A stretch of DNA of 64,000 nt from Isoptericola croceus. GTDB taxonomy: Bacteria; Actinomycetota; Actinomycetes; Actinomycetales; Cellulomonadaceae. The stretch is from contig NZ_JARLLG010000009.1 in the NCBI RefSeq assembly GCF_029382255.1, positions 1 to 64,000 of the forward strand. The letters run 5' to 3'. Both the position numbers and the translations under genes were made by a program. Below the pieces are notes generated by a model. It did no database searches and was not told the origin of the DNA. It saw nothing but the letters and a program-made list of their open reading frames with translations. The stretch's first letter is position 1; each line of letters starts with the position of its first letter. Below are positions 1-10,789 of the stretch, one piece after another.

Positions 1-11
1 GGCCGCCGATT

Positions 12-60
12 GGCGGGTGGGGGGGGGGGGGGGCGGGGCGCCCCCCCCCCGCCCCGCCCG
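12..60. repeat. G-run/C-run hairpin in the rpsB-tsf spacer
   Basis: A run of 15 G (19-33) is followed within eight bases by a run of 10 C (41-50). The segment 31-40 is an exact inverted repeat of 50-59. The transcript could fold into an extremely stable GC stem just before tsf, acting as an attenuator or processing site. The length of such a homopolymer is often uncertain in assemblies. Confidence 0.6.
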
Positions 61-100
61 CTCACCGCACACCGACCGACCAGCACGGAGGACATCCCCC

Positions 101-940
101 ATGGCGAACTACACCGCCGCTGACATCAAGGCCCTGCGCGAGCGCACCGGCGCCGGCATGCTCGACGTCAAGAAGGCGCTCGACGAGGCCGACGGCAACG
201 CCGAGAAGGCGCTGGAGATCATCCGCGTCAAGGGACTCAAGGGCGTCGCGAAGCGCGAGGACCGCACCACGTCCGAGGGTCTCGTGGCCGTCAAGATCGC
301 TGACGTCGACGGTGGCCAGGCCGCGACCATGATCGAGCTCAACTCCGAGACCGACTTCGTCGCGAAGAACGAGACGTTCGTCTCGCTCGCCGAGTCCGTG
401 CTCGAGGCGGTCGCCGCGTCCGGCGCCGCTGACCTCGAGACCGCTCTCGCGGCGGCCGCCGGCGACGACACCGTCCAGACGCTCATCGACGGCCAGGCCG
501 CGACGCTGGGCGAGAAGATCGTCCTGCGCCGGGTCGCCCGCGTCGAGGGCCCGAAGGTGACGGCGTACCTGCACAAGACCGCCAAGGACCTGCCGCCGTC
601 GATCGGCGTCCTGGTGGTCACCGACGCCGCCGCCGAGCCGGTGGCGAAGGACGTCGCCCAGCACGTCGCCGCCATCGCGCCGACGTACCTCACGCGTGAC
701 GACGTCCCGGCCGAGACGGTCGCGAAGGAGCGCGAGATCGCGCTGGAGACCTCGAAGAACGAGGGCAAGCCCGAGGCGGCTCTGCCCAAGATCGTCGAGG
801 GTCGTCTGAACGGCTTCTTCAAGGAGGTCGTCCTGCTCGACCAGCCGCTCGCGAAGGACCCCAAGACGACGGTCGCCAAGCATGTCGCCGCCACCGGTGG
901 CGAGCTGCTCGGCTTCGTCCGCTTCCGCGTCGGCAACTGA
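101..940 (+). CDS. tsf: Translation elongation factor Ts
   Basis: EF-Ts is the cytoplasmic nucleotide-exchange factor that recycles EF-Tu-GDP to EF-Tu-GTP. The 279-residue protein opens with the UBA-like EF-Tu binding helix bundle (residues 3-45, containing LRERTGAGMLDVKKAL). The signature TDFVAKNE lies near residues 83-90, followed by the dimerisation core. The ATG at 101 is chosen because GGAGGA sits eight bases upstream and the protein then begins in the family-typical way (MANYTAADIK). The frame stays open upstream only through low-complexity sequence. rpsB is expected just before the window. A strong hairpin follows the stop. Confidence 0.97.
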   Translation: MANYTAADIKALRERTGAGMLDVKKALDEADGNAEKALEIIRVKGLKGVAKREDRTTSEGLVAVKIADVDGGQAATMIELNSETDFVAKNETFVSLAESVLEAVAASGAADLETALAAAAGDDTVQTLIDGQAATLGEKIVLRRVARVEGPKVTAYLHKTAKDLPPSIGVLVVTDAAAEPVAKDVAQHVAAIAPTYLTRDDVPAETVAKEREIALETSKNEGKPEAALPKIVEGRLNGFFKEVVLLDQPLAKDPKTTVAKHVAATGGELLGFVRFRVGN

Positions 941-947
941 CGCGCCC

Positions 948-982
948 CGGCCCGGCCGTACTCTCGTGGTACGGCCGGGCCG
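948..982 (+). terminator. Hairpin terminator after tsf
   Basis: Positions 948-961 and 969-982 form a perfect 14-bp GC-rich stem with a 7-base loop, starting eight bases after the tsf stop. There is no U-tract, as is usual in actinobacteria. It probably ends or attenuates the rpsB-tsf transcript. Confidence 0.75.
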
Positions 983-1108
983 TCGCATGCTCGCTCGCGC
1001 CCGGCGGTGGAACGTCGGGGAGCGGGCGGGCGCATCCGGTGCCAGGATGCGCGAGGAAGACCGACCCGGGCCGACTGCCGCCCGGGCAGCACAGAGACGG
1101 ACGGTGGC

Positions 1109-1873
1109 ATGACCCAGATCGACCAGGACCAGCTCGCCGCGACGGACGTCCCGTTCAAGGACTCGGGAACCCGCCGTGTGCTGCTGAAGTTGTCCGGAGA
1201 GACGTTCGGTGGCGGGAAGGTCGGGCTCGAGACAGACGTCGTGCGCCGTGTCGCCCAGGAGATCGGTGACGCGGTCCGTCAGGGCGTCCAGGTCGCCATC
1301 GTCGTCGGTGGCGGCAACTTCTTCCGTGGTGCCGAGCTGTCGCGCGCCGGTCTGGACCGTGCCCGCGCCGACTACATGGGCATGCTGGGCACGGTCATGA
1401 ACTGCCTGGCCCTGCAGGACTTCCTCGAGCAGGACGGCGTCAAGACGCGCGTGCAGACCGCCATCACCATGGGCCAGGTCGCCGAGCCGTACATCCCGCT
1501 GCGCGCCATCCGGCACCTCGAGAAGGGTCGTGTGGTCATCTTCGGTGCGGGCGCAGGCATGCCGTACTTCTCGACGGACACCGTCTCCGTGCAGCGTGCC
1601 CTGGAGACGCACTGCGACGAGGTGCTCATGGGCAAGAACGGGGTGGACGGGGTGTACACCGCGGATCCGCGCACCGATCCGGCCGCCGAGAAGATCGATC
1701 ACATCACCTACACCGATGCGCTGGTGCGGGGTCTGAACGTGATGGACGCCACCGCGCTGTCCCTGTGCCGCGACAACGACGTGCACATGCGCGTCTTCGG
1801 GCTCGAGGAGACCGGTAACGTGACCCGTGCACTGCTCGGCGACCAGATCGGGACCTCGGTCACGACCCGCTGA
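1109..1873 (+). CDS. pyrH: UMP kinase
   Basis: UMP kinase phosphorylates UMP to UDP with ATP in pyrimidine nucleotide synthesis and is a cytoplasmic hexamer of the amino-acid-kinase fold. The 254-residue protein shows LKLSGE (about 26-31) for phosphate binding, the glycine-rich GGGNFFRG near 68-75, and MDATALSLC near 211-219. The ATG at 1109 gives a normal-length enzyme. The open frame upstream of it is arginine-rich and overlaps the tsf-pyrH spacer, so it was trimmed. The neighbours tsf, frr and cdsA are the standard bacterial context. Confidence 0.96.
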   Translation: MTQIDQDQLAATDVPFKDSGTRRVLLKLSGETFGGGKVGLETDVVRRVAQEIGDAVRQGVQVAIVVGGGNFFRGAELSRAGLDRARADYMGMLGTVMNCLALQDFLEQDGVKTRVQTAITMGQVAEPYIPLRAIRHLEKGRVVIFGAGAGMPYFSTDTVSVQRALETHCDEVLMGKNGVDGVYTADPRTDPAAEKIDHITYTDALVRGLNVMDATALSLCRDNDVHMRVFGLEETGNVTRALLGDQIGTSVTTR

Positions 1874-1915
1874 GCCGTCCTGACGAAGCCACACCTCACG
1901 AACAAGGAGCACCGG

Positions 1916-2473
1916 GTGATCGACGACACCCTCCTCGAGGCCGAGGAGAAGATGGACACGGCGATCGAGTTCGCCAAGGAACAGTTCGCGGGCATCCGGA
2001 CAGGCCGCGCGAACGCCGGCATGTTCGCCTCGCTCGAGGTGGACTACTACGGGGCCCCCACGCCGCTGCAGCAGCTCGCCTCCTTCAACATCCCGGACGC
2101 GCGCACGGTGCTGATCACGCCGTTCGACAAGGGTTCGATGGCGGCGATCGAGAAGTCGCTGCGCGAGTCGGACCTCGGTGTGAACCCGTCCAACGACGGC
2201 AACGCGATCCGTATCGTCATGCCGACGCTGACGGAGGAGCGCCGGCGCGACTACGTGAAGCTGGCCAAGACGAAGGCGGAGGACGCCCGCATCTCGGTGC
2301 GTGGCGTGCGTCGCAAGGCCAAGGAGCAGATCGACCGCCTGGTCAAGGACGGTGACGTCGGGGAGGACGAGGGCTCGCGCGCGGAGAAGGAGCTCGAGTC
2401 GCTCACCAAGAAGCACGTCGATCTCGTGGACCAGCTCCTCGCCGGCAAGGAGAGCGAGCTGCTCGAGGTCTGA
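1916..2473 (+). CDS. frr: Ribosome recycling factor
   Basis: RRF splits post-termination ribosomes together with EF-G. The protein is 185 residues, the usual family length. It contains [10 protein letters not shown] near 28-37 and a C-terminal [15 protein letters not shown] helix that belongs to the three-helix bundle. The start is GTG at 1916 with AAGGAG eight bases upstream. Its stop overlaps the next ATG (TGATG), so it is probably translationally coupled to cdsA. It sits 42 bases after pyrH, consistent with one operon. Confidence 0.97.
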   Translation: MIDDTLLEAEEKMDTAIEFAKEQFAGIRTGRANAGMFASLEVDYYGAPTPLQQLASFNIPDARTVLITPFDKGSMAAIEKSLRESDLGVNPSNDGNAIRIVMPTLTEERRRDYVKLAKTKAEDARISVRGVRRKAKEQIDRLVKDGDVGEDEGSRAEKELESLTKKHVDLVDQLLAGKESELLEV

Positions 2474-3306
2474 TGTCACCTGTCGAGGCGCAGCGCGGCC
2501 CGTCCCGCGCCGGGCGCAACCTTCCGGCAGCCGTCGCGGTCGGTGTCGGCCTGCTCGTGGCGCTGGGCGCCTCGCTCTGGTTCCGGCCGGAGCCGTTCGT
2601 CGCTCTCGTGGTCGTGGCGCAGAGCGCAGCGCTCTGGGAGCTGCGCACCGCGTTCGCCCGGCGCGACATCGCGATCCCGTTGACGCCGCTGCTGGTCGGG
2701 GGCGCGGGGATGTCCGTGTCGGCTTACGCGGCCGGCTCGGAAGCACTGCTGGTGGCGTTCGTGCTGACCGTCGGCGCCGTGGTGGTCTGGCGGGTGCTGG
2801 ACGGGTCGGGCCCCCGGGCCCTGCGGGACGCCGCAGCGGGCGTCTTCGCCGCGACGTACCTGCCGTTCCTCGCCGGCTTCGTCCTGCTGATCCTGGACGG
2901 GCCCGACGGCGAGCTGCGCGTGGTGCTCTTCGTCCTCCTGGCGGTGGCGAACGACGTGGGCGGCTACGCCGCGGGCGTCTTCCTCGGGCGTCACCCGCTC
3001 GCGCCGTCGGTCAGCCCCAAGAAGAGCTGGGAGGGACTGGGCGGCTCGGTCGCGCTGGCTGTGGCGGTCGGCGTCGCCGGATCGTTGCTCGTGCTGGACG
3101 CGCCCTGGTGGGTCGGTGTCGGTCTCGGGGTGCTCACCGCGGTCACGGCGACGGCCGGGGACCTGGCCGAGTCGCTCATCAAGCGCGACCTAGACTTGAA
3201 GGACATGGGTTCGCTGCTCCCGGGCCACGGGGGCGTGCTGGACCGACTCGACTCGCTCGTGGTCACCGCACCGTTCGTCTATCTCGTCCTGCAGGCGACC
3301 GTCTGA
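2473..3306 (+). CDS. cdsA: Phosphatidate cytidylyltransferase
   Basis: CdsA makes CDP-diacylglycerol from phosphatidate and CTP, the entry point to phospholipid synthesis, and is an integral membrane enzyme. The 277-residue sequence is strongly hydrophobic, with about eight predicted membrane helices. It carries the C-terminal family signature from about residue 235 ([13 protein letters not shown], then PGHGG, then DRLD). The start ATG shares its A with the stop of frr. Its product feeds the phosphatidylglycerophosphate-synthase-type gene pgsA near 41.7 kb in this window. Confidence 0.95.
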   Translation: MSPVEAQRGPSRAGRNLPAAVAVGVGLLVALGASLWFRPEPFVALVVVAQSAALWELRTAFARRDIAIPLTPLLVGGAGMSVSAYAAGSEALLVAFVLTVGAVVVWRVLDGSGPRALRDAAAGVFAATYLPFLAGFVLLILDGPDGELRVVLFVLLAVANDVGGYAAGVFLGRHPLAPSVSPKKSWEGLGGSVALAVAVGVAGSLLVLDAPWWVGVGLGVLTAVTATAGDLAESLIKRDLDLKDMGSLLPGHGGVLDRLDSLVVTAPFVYLVLQATV

Positions 3307-3323
3307 GCCCCGAAGGAACTGTC

Positions 3324-4505
3324 ATGGCCACACCCCCCGTCCGCACCGCGACCGAGCTCGGCGTCCCCGCTGTCAGGCCTTCGGATGAGACGAAGCCCAT
3401 CCCGCTGCAGATGGCGCCGAGGCGCCGCGGCAAGCCGCCGAAGCACTTCGCGGACCTCACGCCCGACGAGCGGGTCGCGTCCGTCGTGGAGATGGGGGAG
3501 AAGCCGTTCCGCGCCAAGCAGCTCGCGGCGCACTACTTCACCCACTTCACCTCGGACCCTGCCGAGATGACGGACCTGCCGAAGGCCACCCGCGAGAACC
3601 TCGCCACGACGATGTTCCCGCCGCTGATCCGCCCGACGCGGCGCATGGAGGCCGACGGCGGCACCACCGTCAAGACGCTCTGGCACCTCTTCGACGAGGC
3701 CAAGGTCGAGTCAGTGCTGATGCGCTACCCGAACCGGACCACCCTGTGCGTGTCCTCCCAGGCGGGGTGCGGCATGGCCTGCCCGTTCTGCGCCACGGGT
3801 CAGCTCGGGCTGACCCGCAACCTGTCCACCGCGGAGATCCTGGAGCAGGTGCGGGCGGCCTTCCGGTCGCTGGACCGCGGGGAGATCCCGGGTGGCCCCG
3901 CGCGGTTGAACAACCTCGTGTTCATGGGCATGGGTGAGCCGCTGGCCAACTACAAGGCGGTCGTCGAGACGGTCCGGGCGCTCGTGGCGCCGGCGCCGCA
4001 GGGGCTGGGCATGTCCGCCCGCAACATCACCGTCTCGACGGTCGGCCTGGTGCCCGCGATGCGCAGGCTCACCGACGAGGGCATCCCCGTGACCCTGGCC
4101 CTGAGCCTGCACGCGCCGGACGACGACCTGCGCTCGGAGCTGGTGCCGATCAACACGCGCTGGAGCGTCGACGAGACGCTGGACACCGCCCGTCGGTACT
4201 TCGAGGTGACCGGGCGGCGCGTGTCGATCGAGTACGCGCTGATCAAGGACATGAACGACCACGGCTGGCGCGCCGACCTGCTCGGCGAGAAGCTCAACGC
4301 CCGCGGCCGGGGCTGGGTGCACGTCAACCCGATCCCGCTCAACCCGACGCCCGGCTCCATCTGGACTGCGAGCGAGCGTTCCGTCGAGGACGAGTTCGTG
4401 GCACGATTGCGCGGGCACGGCATCCCTACCACGATCCGTGACACCCGCGGGAGCGACATCGATGGCGCCTGCGGACAGCTGGCCGCCGAGGAGGACGACG
4501 AGTGA
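3324..4505 (+). CDS. rlmN: Dual-specificity 23S rRNA/tRNA C2 adenine methyltransferase
   Basis: RlmN is a radical-SAM enzyme that methylates C2 of A2503 in 23S rRNA and A37 in some tRNAs. The 393-residue protein has the cluster motif CGMACPFC at residues 149-156. The catalytic cysteine near 383 lies in the context DIDGACGQL. The ATG at 3324 is chosen because it follows an AGGA stretch and keeps the gene downstream of cdsA; the much longer open frame upstream is an artefact of high GC. The stop overlaps the next start by four bases. Confidence 0.95.
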   Translation: MATPPVRTATELGVPAVRPSDETKPIPLQMAPRRRGKPPKHFADLTPDERVASVVEMGEKPFRAKQLAAHYFTHFTSDPAEMTDLPKATRENLATTMFPPLIRPTRRMEADGGTTVKTLWHLFDEAKVESVLMRYPNRTTLCVSSQAGCGMACPFCATGQLGLTRNLSTAEILEQVRAAFRSLDRGEIPGGPARLNNLVFMGMGEPLANYKAVVETVRALVAPAPQGLGMSARNITVSTVGLVPAMRRLTDEGIPVTLALSLHAPDDDLRSELVPINTRWSVDETLDTARRYFEVTGRRVSIEYALIKDMNDHGWRADLLGEKLNARGRGWVHVNPIPLNPTPGSIWTASERSVEDEFVARLRGHGIPTTIRDTRGSDIDGACGQLAAEEDDE

Positions 4506-5056
4506 GCAGCACGCTCTTTTCCACCGTCTCGAAGATGCGTTCCGGGTACGACCCGGACGAGGTCGACGAGTTCTTCGACCACGCCCGTCAGGCGTACGAG
4601 GGGCGGACGCCGGAGCCGATGACGAACGCCGACATCGCGACGTCGACGTTCGAGCTGGTCCGCGGTGGGTACAACACGCACGAGGTCGACGCCGCGCTCG
4701 ACCGGCTGGAGGGCGCATTCATCGCCCGGCAGCGGGCCGACTTCGTCAACCAGCACGGCCAGGAGGCGTGGATGGGCGCGCTCGCCGAGCGCGCCCGCAC
4801 GCTGTACGGCCGCCTGGGCCGCCCGGACGGTGCCAAGTTCGCACCGGCGGAGCGCGGCAAGCAGGGGTACGACGTGGACGACGTCGACGCGCTGTGCGAT
4901 CGCCTGGTGGGCTACTTCGACCGCCAGGAGCCGCTGACCGCGGCTGAGGTGCGGTCGGCCACGTTCGGCCGGGCGAAGGGCGCCGACGCCTATGCCGAGG
5001 CGCCCGTGGACAAGTTCCTCGCGCGAGCCATCGAGGTGCTGCTCGGCGTCGAGTGA
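4502..5056 (+). CDS. DivIVA-repeat domain protein
   Basis: This 184-residue protein contains three copies of the short DivIVA-type motif: [14 protein letters not shown] near 15-28, [15 protein letters not shown] near 56-70, and [14 protein letters not shown] near 122-135. Each has the G-Y/F-x-x-x-x-V-D pattern known from the N-terminus of DivIVA/Wag31. A long C-terminal coiled coil, as in true DivIVA, is not evident. A role near the cell pole or envelope is therefore only an inference. The GTG start overlaps the rlmN stop, and its stop overlaps the open frame of dxr, so the three are probably co-translated. No specific function is recognised. Confidence 0.8.
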   Translation: MSSTLFSTVSKMRSGYDPDEVDEFFDHARQAYEGRTPEPMTNADIATSTFELVRGGYNTHEVDAALDRLEGAFIARQRADFVNQHGQEAWMGALAERARTLYGRLGRPDGAKFAPAERGKQGYDVDDVDALCDRLVGYFDRQEPLTAAEVRSATFGRAKGADAYAEAPVDKFLARAIEVLLGVE

Positions 5057-5073
5057 CTGCGAGGATGACGCCC

Positions 5074-6264
5074 ATGACTTCCTCGCGCACCGTCACGCTC
5101 CTCGGGTCCACCGGATCCATCGGCACCCAGGCGATCGACGTCGTCACCGCTCACCCCGGCCGCTTCGTGGTCGAGGCGATCAGCGCCGGGGGCTCCGACG
5201 TCGGACTGCTCGCGGAGCAGGCCGCCGCCCTGGGTGTGCGGACCGTCGCCGTCGCCGATGCCTCGCGTGCGGAGGACCTGCGCAGCGCCCTGGCGGCCCG
5301 CCTCGGCCGCGCGGACGCCGTCGAGGTGCTGGCAGGGCCGGATGCCGCCACGCAGGTGGCGGGCCGGGGTGCTGACGTGGTCCTGAACGGCATCACGGGG
5401 TCGGTCGGTCTGCGGCCGACGCTGGCGGCGCTGGAAGCCGGCTCGACCCTGGCGCTGGCGAACAAGGAGTCGCTCGTCGTCGGCGGCTCGCTGGTCAAGG
5501 CCCTCGCCGCCCCGGGTCAGATCGTGCCCGTGGACTCGGAGCACTCCGCCATCGCACAGGCGCTGCGGGGTGGCGTCCACTCGCCCGTCGACAGCGAGGT
5601 GCGCCGCCTGATCCTCACCGCCTCGGGGGGGCCGTTCCGTGGTCGCAGCCGCGACGAGCTCGAGGCGGTCACGGCCGAGCAGGCGCTCGCCCACCCGACC
5701 TGGGCGATGGGCCCGGTCGTCACGGTGAACTCGGCGAGCCTGATGAACAAGGGCCTCGAGCTCATCGAGGCGCACCTGCTCTTCGACGTCCCCACCGACG
5801 ACATCACCGTCGTCGTGCACCCGCAGTCGGTGGTGCACTCCATGGTCGAGTTCCACGACGGGTCCACCATCGCGCAGGCGTCGCCGCCCGACATGCGCCT
5901 GCCCATCGCGCTGGGCCTGTCCTGGCCGGAGCGGCTCGACGTCGTGTCGCCGCCGTGCGACTGGTCGCAGGCCGCGAACTGGACGTTCGAGCCGCTGGAC
6001 GACGCCACCTTCCCGGCCGTCGGGCTCGCGCGTGCCGCCGCCGCGGCGTCGGGCACCCACCCGGCGGTCTACAACGCGGCGAACGAGCAGGCCGTGGCGG
6101 CGTTCCTGGGTGGGCGCGTCGGCTTCTGCGACATCGTCGACACGGTCGAGCGCGTGCTGGGTGAGCACGACGGCGTCGCCCCGGCCGACGTGACGCTCGA
6201 CGTCGTCGAGGACGTCGAGCGCTGGGCCCGTGCCCGTGCGGACGAGCTCCTCGCCCTGCGCTGA
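5074..6264 (+). CDS. dxr: 1-deoxy-D-xylulose 5-phosphate reductoisomerase
   Basis: Dxr converts DXP to 2-C-methylerythritol 4-phosphate with NADPH, the committed step of the MEP isoprenoid pathway. The sequence shows the NADPH-binding GSTGSIGTQ near the N-terminus, NKESLVVGG, the metal/substrate motif [15 protein letters not shown], and [11 protein letters not shown]. The ATG at 5074 (396 residues) is preferred because GAGG lies nine bases upstream; GTG 5053 and ATG 5065 are alternatives. Together with ispG 1.4 kb downstream it forms a MEP-pathway pair around the site-2 protease. Confidence 0.96.
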   Translation: MTSSRTVTLLGSTGSIGTQAIDVVTAHPGRFVVEAISAGGSDVGLLAEQAAALGVRTVAVADASRAEDLRSALAARLGRADAVEVLAGPDAATQVAGRGADVVLNGITGSVGLRPTLAALEAGSTLALANKESLVVGGSLVKALAAPGQIVPVDSEHSAIAQALRGGVHSPVDSEVRRLILTASGGPFRGRSRDELEAVTAEQALAHPTWAMGPVVTVNSASLMNKGLELIEAHLLFDVPTDDITVVVHPQSVVHSMVEFHDGSTIAQASPPDMRLPIALGLSWPERLDVVSPPCDWSQAANWTFEPLDDATFPAVGLARAAAAASGTHPAVYNAANEQAVAAFLGGRVGFCDIVDTVERVLGEHDGVAPADVTLDVVEDVERWARARADELLALR

Positions 6265-6320
6265 CGAGCGCGCTGACCAGCCGGGCCGACGGGCCGGCAC
6301 CGTCACTCAGGAACGTCGCC

Positions 6321-6326
6321 TACCCT
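6321..6326 (+). promoter_or_regulatory. -10 box for leaderless rip/rseP
   Basis: TACCCT lies seven bases before the GTG at 6334. That spacing puts the transcription start at or next to the start codon, and no Shine-Dalgarno sequence is present. Confidence 0.55.
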
Positions 6327-6333
6327 GACGTTC

Positions 6334-7599
6334 GTGGACTTCCTTCCCGTCGTCGTCGGCATCGTCGTCATCGTGCTCGGCATCCTCGTCTCGATCGCGC
6401 TGCACGAGGTGGGGCACATGGTGCCCGCCAAGAAGTTCGGGGTGCGCGTCAGCGAGTACATGGTCGGCTTCGGCCCTACGCTGTGGTCGCGCACGAAGGG
6501 CGAGACCGAGTACGGGCTCAAGGCGATCCCGCTCGGCGGCTACGTGCGCCTGGTCGGGATGATGCCGCCGGCGCGTCCGGGTGCGCGGAACCGAGGAGGG
6601 TTCTTCGGCCAGGTGATCGCCGACGCCCGGGACTCCAGCGTCAGCGAGATCCGGCCCGGCGAGGAGCACCGGGCGTTCTACCACCTCTCGATGCCCAAGA
6701 AGCTGGTGGTGATGCTCGGCGGGCCGGTGATGAACCTCGTCATCGCCGTCGTGCTGCTGGCCGTCGTGTTCCTCGGTATCGGGATGCCGGCCGCGACGAC
6801 GACGGTCGCGGACGTCGGCGACGACTCGGCGGCGGCGAGCGCCGGTGTGCAGGTCGGCGACGAGGTCGTGGCGTTCGACGGTGCGCCGATCGAGGACTGG
6901 TCGCAGCTGGTCGGCATGGTCAACGACCGGGCCGGCCAGGAGGTCCCGCTCACGGTGCTGCGCGACGGCGAGCAGGTCACGCTGACGGTCACCCCGACGC
7001 CCGCCGAGCGCCCCCTGACGGACGACGAGGGCTACGCCGTGACGGACGACGACGGCGAGCCCGTCATGGTCGACGGCGCGCTCCTGGGCGTGTCCTCCAG
7101 CGTGGAGCGGCAGCCGCTCCCGGTCTCGACGGTGCCCGAGGCGGTGTGGATGCAGGTGTCCGGCACCGCGCACGCGATCGCGACCCTGCCGGTGCGCATC
7201 TACGACGCGGCCTACCAGGCGTTCACCGACGAGCCGCGGTCCCAGGATTCGGTGATGTCCGTCGTCGGGGTCGGGCGCGTCGCGGTCGACTACGCGGGCG
7301 CCGAGGACTACACGGTGCTGGCCCGCGTGCAGCTCATGCTCATGCTGCTGGCGGCTCTCAACATCGCGCTGTTCATGTTCAACATGATCCCGCTGCTGCC
7401 GCTGGACGGCGGCCACGTCGTCAACGCCCTGTACGAGGGGGCCCGGCGCACCGCCGCGCGCGTCCGCGGCCGCGTGCTGCCCGGTCCTGCCGACGTGGCG
7501 AAGATGATGCCGGTGGCCTACGTCGTCTTCGTGGTGCTCATCGGAGTTGGCGCGGTCCTGATCGTCGCCGACCTCGTGGATCCCGTCAGGCTCCTGTGA
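6334..7599 (+). CDS. Site-2 membrane metalloprotease (M50, RseP/Rip1 family)
   Basis: This intramembrane zinc protease cleaves membrane-anchored regulators, such as anti-sigma factors, in regulated intramembrane proteolysis. The 421-residue protein has HEVGH at residues 24-28 in the first membrane helix. A PDZ domain lies roughly at 140-230, and the second active-site motif LPLDGGH is near 355-361 in a C-terminal helix. It lies between dxr and ispG, the same place as Mycobacterium tuberculosis Rip1 (Rv2869c). The GTG start follows a -10 box by seven bases with no ribosome-binding site, so the mRNA is probably leaderless. Confidence 0.93.
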   Translation: MDFLPVVVGIVVIVLGILVSIALHEVGHMVPAKKFGVRVSEYMVGFGPTLWSRTKGETEYGLKAIPLGGYVRLVGMMPPARPGARNRGGFFGQVIADARDSSVSEIRPGEEHRAFYHLSMPKKLVVMLGGPVMNLVIAVVLLAVVFLGIGMPAATTTVADVGDDSAAASAGVQVGDEVVAFDGAPIEDWSQLVGMVNDRAGQEVPLTVLRDGEQVTLTVTPTPAERPLTDDEGYAVTDDDGEPVMVDGALLGVSSSVERQPLPVSTVPEAVWMQVSGTAHAIATLPVRIYDAAYQAFTDEPRSQDSVMSVVGVGRVAVDYAGAEDYTVLARVQLMLMLLAALNIALFMFNMIPLLPLDGGHVVNALYEGARRTAARVRGRVLPGPADVAKMMPVAYVVFVVLIGVGAVLIVADLVDPVRLL

Positions 7600-7671
7600 A
7601 GTTCGTGTGAGCGCTCGGCCCTGACGGGGTGAGGTGCGCCTCCCGCGTGCGTACCACACCGCCGGACGCGC

Positions 7672-7677
7672 GATACT
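7672..7677 (+). promoter_or_regulatory. -10 box for ispG
   Basis: GATACT ends six bases before the GTG of ispG and follows an 80-base spacer. It matches the actinobacterial -10 pattern in its second and last positions and implies leaderless transcription. Confidence 0.45.
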
Positions 7678-7683
7678 GGGCAC

Positions 7684-8847
<1,164 letters not shown>

Positions 8848-8869
8848 CACAGACCTGGGAGGCGGAGCG

Positions 8870-9802
8870 ATGGGCTGGCGACCGGCGTTGCGTGACCAGC
8901 GCGCGGCGCTGCCCGACGGCTTCCGCCGAGGCCCCGCCGCCCGCGTCCTGGGACCGGCCGACCTGGCCGCCGCGCGGCGCGTCTGCGCGGCTGACCCCGT
9001 CTCCTCCGTGCTCGCCGCGGCACGCATCGACGTCGCCGACCGCTCGGGGCTCGCGGCCGCGGGCGGCGAGCTGTGGGGATACCCTGAGTCGGGCCCGTTG
9101 GTGGCGGTGTGCTGGGCGGGCGCGAACCTCGTCCCGGTGGTCCCGGCCTCCCTCGGCCGCGAGACGGTCGACGAGGCCGTGGCCGCCTTCGCCGCCGCTG
9201 CGCGCGTCCGCGGGCGCCGGTCCAGCTCGATCGTGGGCGAGAAGGGCGTGGTGCAGCACCTGTGGGAGCTTCTGTCGCGGGTCTGGCCGGCGCCTCGCGA
9301 GGTGCGGACCGACCAGCCTTCGCTGGTGATCGACCGCGATCCCGACGTCGAGCCCGATCCTGGTGTGCGCCGTTCCCGCACCTCGGAGTTCGACCTCGTC
9401 CTGCCTGCCTGCGTGCGCATGTTCACCGAGGAGGTCGGCTACTCGCCGGTCGTCGGTGGGGGTGGCGCCTATGCGGCACGGGTGCGTTCGCTCATCGCCG
9501 ACGGACGGTCCTACGTGCGGGTGGGTGCCGACCCGGACGTCGAGGGCCCGGCCGTCCTGTTCAAGGCGGAGCTCGGGGCGGTCGCCGGGGAGGTCGCCCA
9601 GGTGCAGGGGGTCTGGGTCGACCCGCGGCGGCGGGGGGAGGGGCTCTCCGTGGCCGGCATGGCCGCCGTCGTCGCCCTGACGAGGCGCGACGTCGCCCCG
9701 ACGGTGTCGCTATACGTCAACTCCTACAACGCCCCGGCGCTCGCTGCCTACCGCCGGGTCGGGTTCGAGCCTGTCGGCACCTTCTCCACCGTGCTGTTCT
9801 GA
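8870..9802 (+). CDS. DUF4081 plus GNAT acetyltransferase
   Basis: This is a two-part, 310-residue protein. The N-terminal half (about 20-150) resembles the DUF4081 region found in actinobacterial GNAT proteins. The C-terminal half holds a GNAT fold with the acetyl-CoA motif VQGVWVDPRRRGEGLS near 245-260, ending in a typical NxxAxxxYRRVGF segment. It lies 22 bases after ispG and has GGAGG upstream of its ATG, so it is probably co-transcribed. The position matches Mycobacterium tuberculosis Rv2867c. The acetyl acceptor is unknown; the operon context gives no clear substrate. Confidence 0.88.
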   Translation: MGWRPALRDQRAALPDGFRRGPAARVLGPADLAAARRVCAADPVSSVLAAARIDVADRSGLAAAGGELWGYPESGPLVAVCWAGANLVPVVPASLGRETVDEAVAAFAAAARVRGRRSSSIVGEKGVVQHLWELLSRVWPAPREVRTDQPSLVIDRDPDVEPDPGVRRSRTSEFDLVLPACVRMFTEEVGYSPVVGGGGAYAARVRSLIADGRSYVRVGADPDVEGPAVLFKAELGAVAGEVAQVQGVWVDPRRRGEGLSVAGMAAVVALTRRDVAPTVSLYVNSYNAPALAAYRRVGFEPVGTFSTVLF

Positions 9803-9831
9803 GGCTGTCGCCCCCGGTCTCGGCAGCCGTC

Positions 9832-10740
9832 TCAGCGCAGGAACTTCGAGGTGCGCCGGTCGGCGAGCACCTGGCCACCGGTCTGACAGGTCGCGCAGTA
9901 CTGCAGCGAGCTGTCGGCGAAGCTCACCTCGCGCACGACGTCGCCGCACACCGGGCACGACTCGCCGGCCCGGCCGTGCACCCGCATCTGCGTGCGCTTG
10001 ACGTCCTTGAGCTGGGCCGCGGGGCGGCCTGCCGACGCCTCCACCGCCGCCCGCAGCGTCGTCACGGTGGCCTCGTGCAGCGCGGCGACGTCGTCGTCGG
10101 CGAAGGTCCGCGTCAGCCGGAAGGGTGACACGCGGGCCACGTGCAGGATCTCGTCCGAGTAGGCGTTGCCGATCCCTGCGATCGCGTGCTGGTCGCGCAG
10201 GAGGCCCTTGACCTGCTGGTTGCGGGCACTCATCAGCCGTCCGAGCGTCTTCGGGGTGAAGTCCGGGGACAGCGGCTCGACGCCGAGCGTGCGTACCTGC
10301 TCGACGTCCTGGGGGTCGTGGACCACGTGGACCGCGAGCCTCTTGCGGGTCCCCGCCTCGGTCAGGTCGACGCCGGTCCCGTCGTCGAACCGCAGCCGCA
10401 GGGCCAGCGCCGCCCCCTTGGACGAACCGCCCAGCCGCGGCCGCACGGGCGTCGTGGGGGCGGACTCGTGCCAGCGCAGCCACCCGCCGCGCGCCAGGTG
10501 GAAGACGAGGTGCAGGCCGCCGTCGTCCGGCGACGACGCGGCGCCCGGCACGACGGCGAGGTCCAACCACTTGCCCTGCCGCGCGGCACCGCTCACCGTC
10601 GCGCCGACGAGGTCGGTGACCGGCGGGTGGTGGGTCTTCAGCGCGGCGATCGCCGCGACGTCGGCCGCCACCAGCGTGCGGCCGGACGTCCGTTCGTCGA
10701 GGAACCGCGCCAGCGCCTCGACCTCGGGCAGCTCGGGCAT
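9832..10740 (-). CDS. Fpg/Nei-family DNA glycosylase
   Basis: This is a base-excision repair enzyme of the formamidopyrimidine/endonuclease VIII family. The 302-residue protein starts MPELPEVE, giving the catalytic N-terminal Pro2-Glu3. It has the expected lysine at position 57 (RQGKWL) and a helix-two-turn-helix domain ([10 protein letters not shown]). It ends with a four-cysteine zinc finger (CPVC, then CATC). The family arginine before the last cysteine pair, usually in an R-S-x-x-Y-C context, reads serine here (DSSLQYC). The start is fixed by the need for Pro2 after processing. It is convergent with the GNAT gene and divergent from proS. Confidence 0.9.
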   Translation of the reverse strand: MPELPEVEALARFLDERTSGRTLVAADVAAIAALKTHHPPVTDLVGATVSGAARQGKWLDLAVVPGAASSPDDGGLHLVFHLARGGWLRWHESAPTTPVRPRLGGSSKGAALALRLRFDDGTGVDLTEAGTRKRLAVHVVHDPQDVEQVRTLGVEPLSPDFTPKTLGRLMSARNQQVKGLLRDQHAIAGIGNAYSDEILHVARVSPFRLTRTFADDDVAALHEATVTTLRAAVEASAGRPAAQLKDVKRTQMRVHGRAGESCPVCGDVVREVSFADSSLQYCATCQTGGQVLADRRTSKFLR

Positions 10741-10776
10741 GGTCCCAGTGTCGCCGAACCACCCTGCGCACGCCGC

Positions 10777-10782
10777 TAGGCT
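10777..10782 (+). promoter_or_regulatory. -10 box for leaderless proS
   Basis: TAGGCT ends seven bases before the proS ATG at 10790. No ribosome-binding site lies between, so the message is probably leaderless. Confidence 0.6.
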
Positions 10783-10789
10783 TGGCCGC

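Noticed and set aside
62-2746. Long minus-strand open frame across tsf, pyrH and frr
   Set aside because: It covers three well-supported genes and has no domain resemblance; it is a GC-driven artefact.
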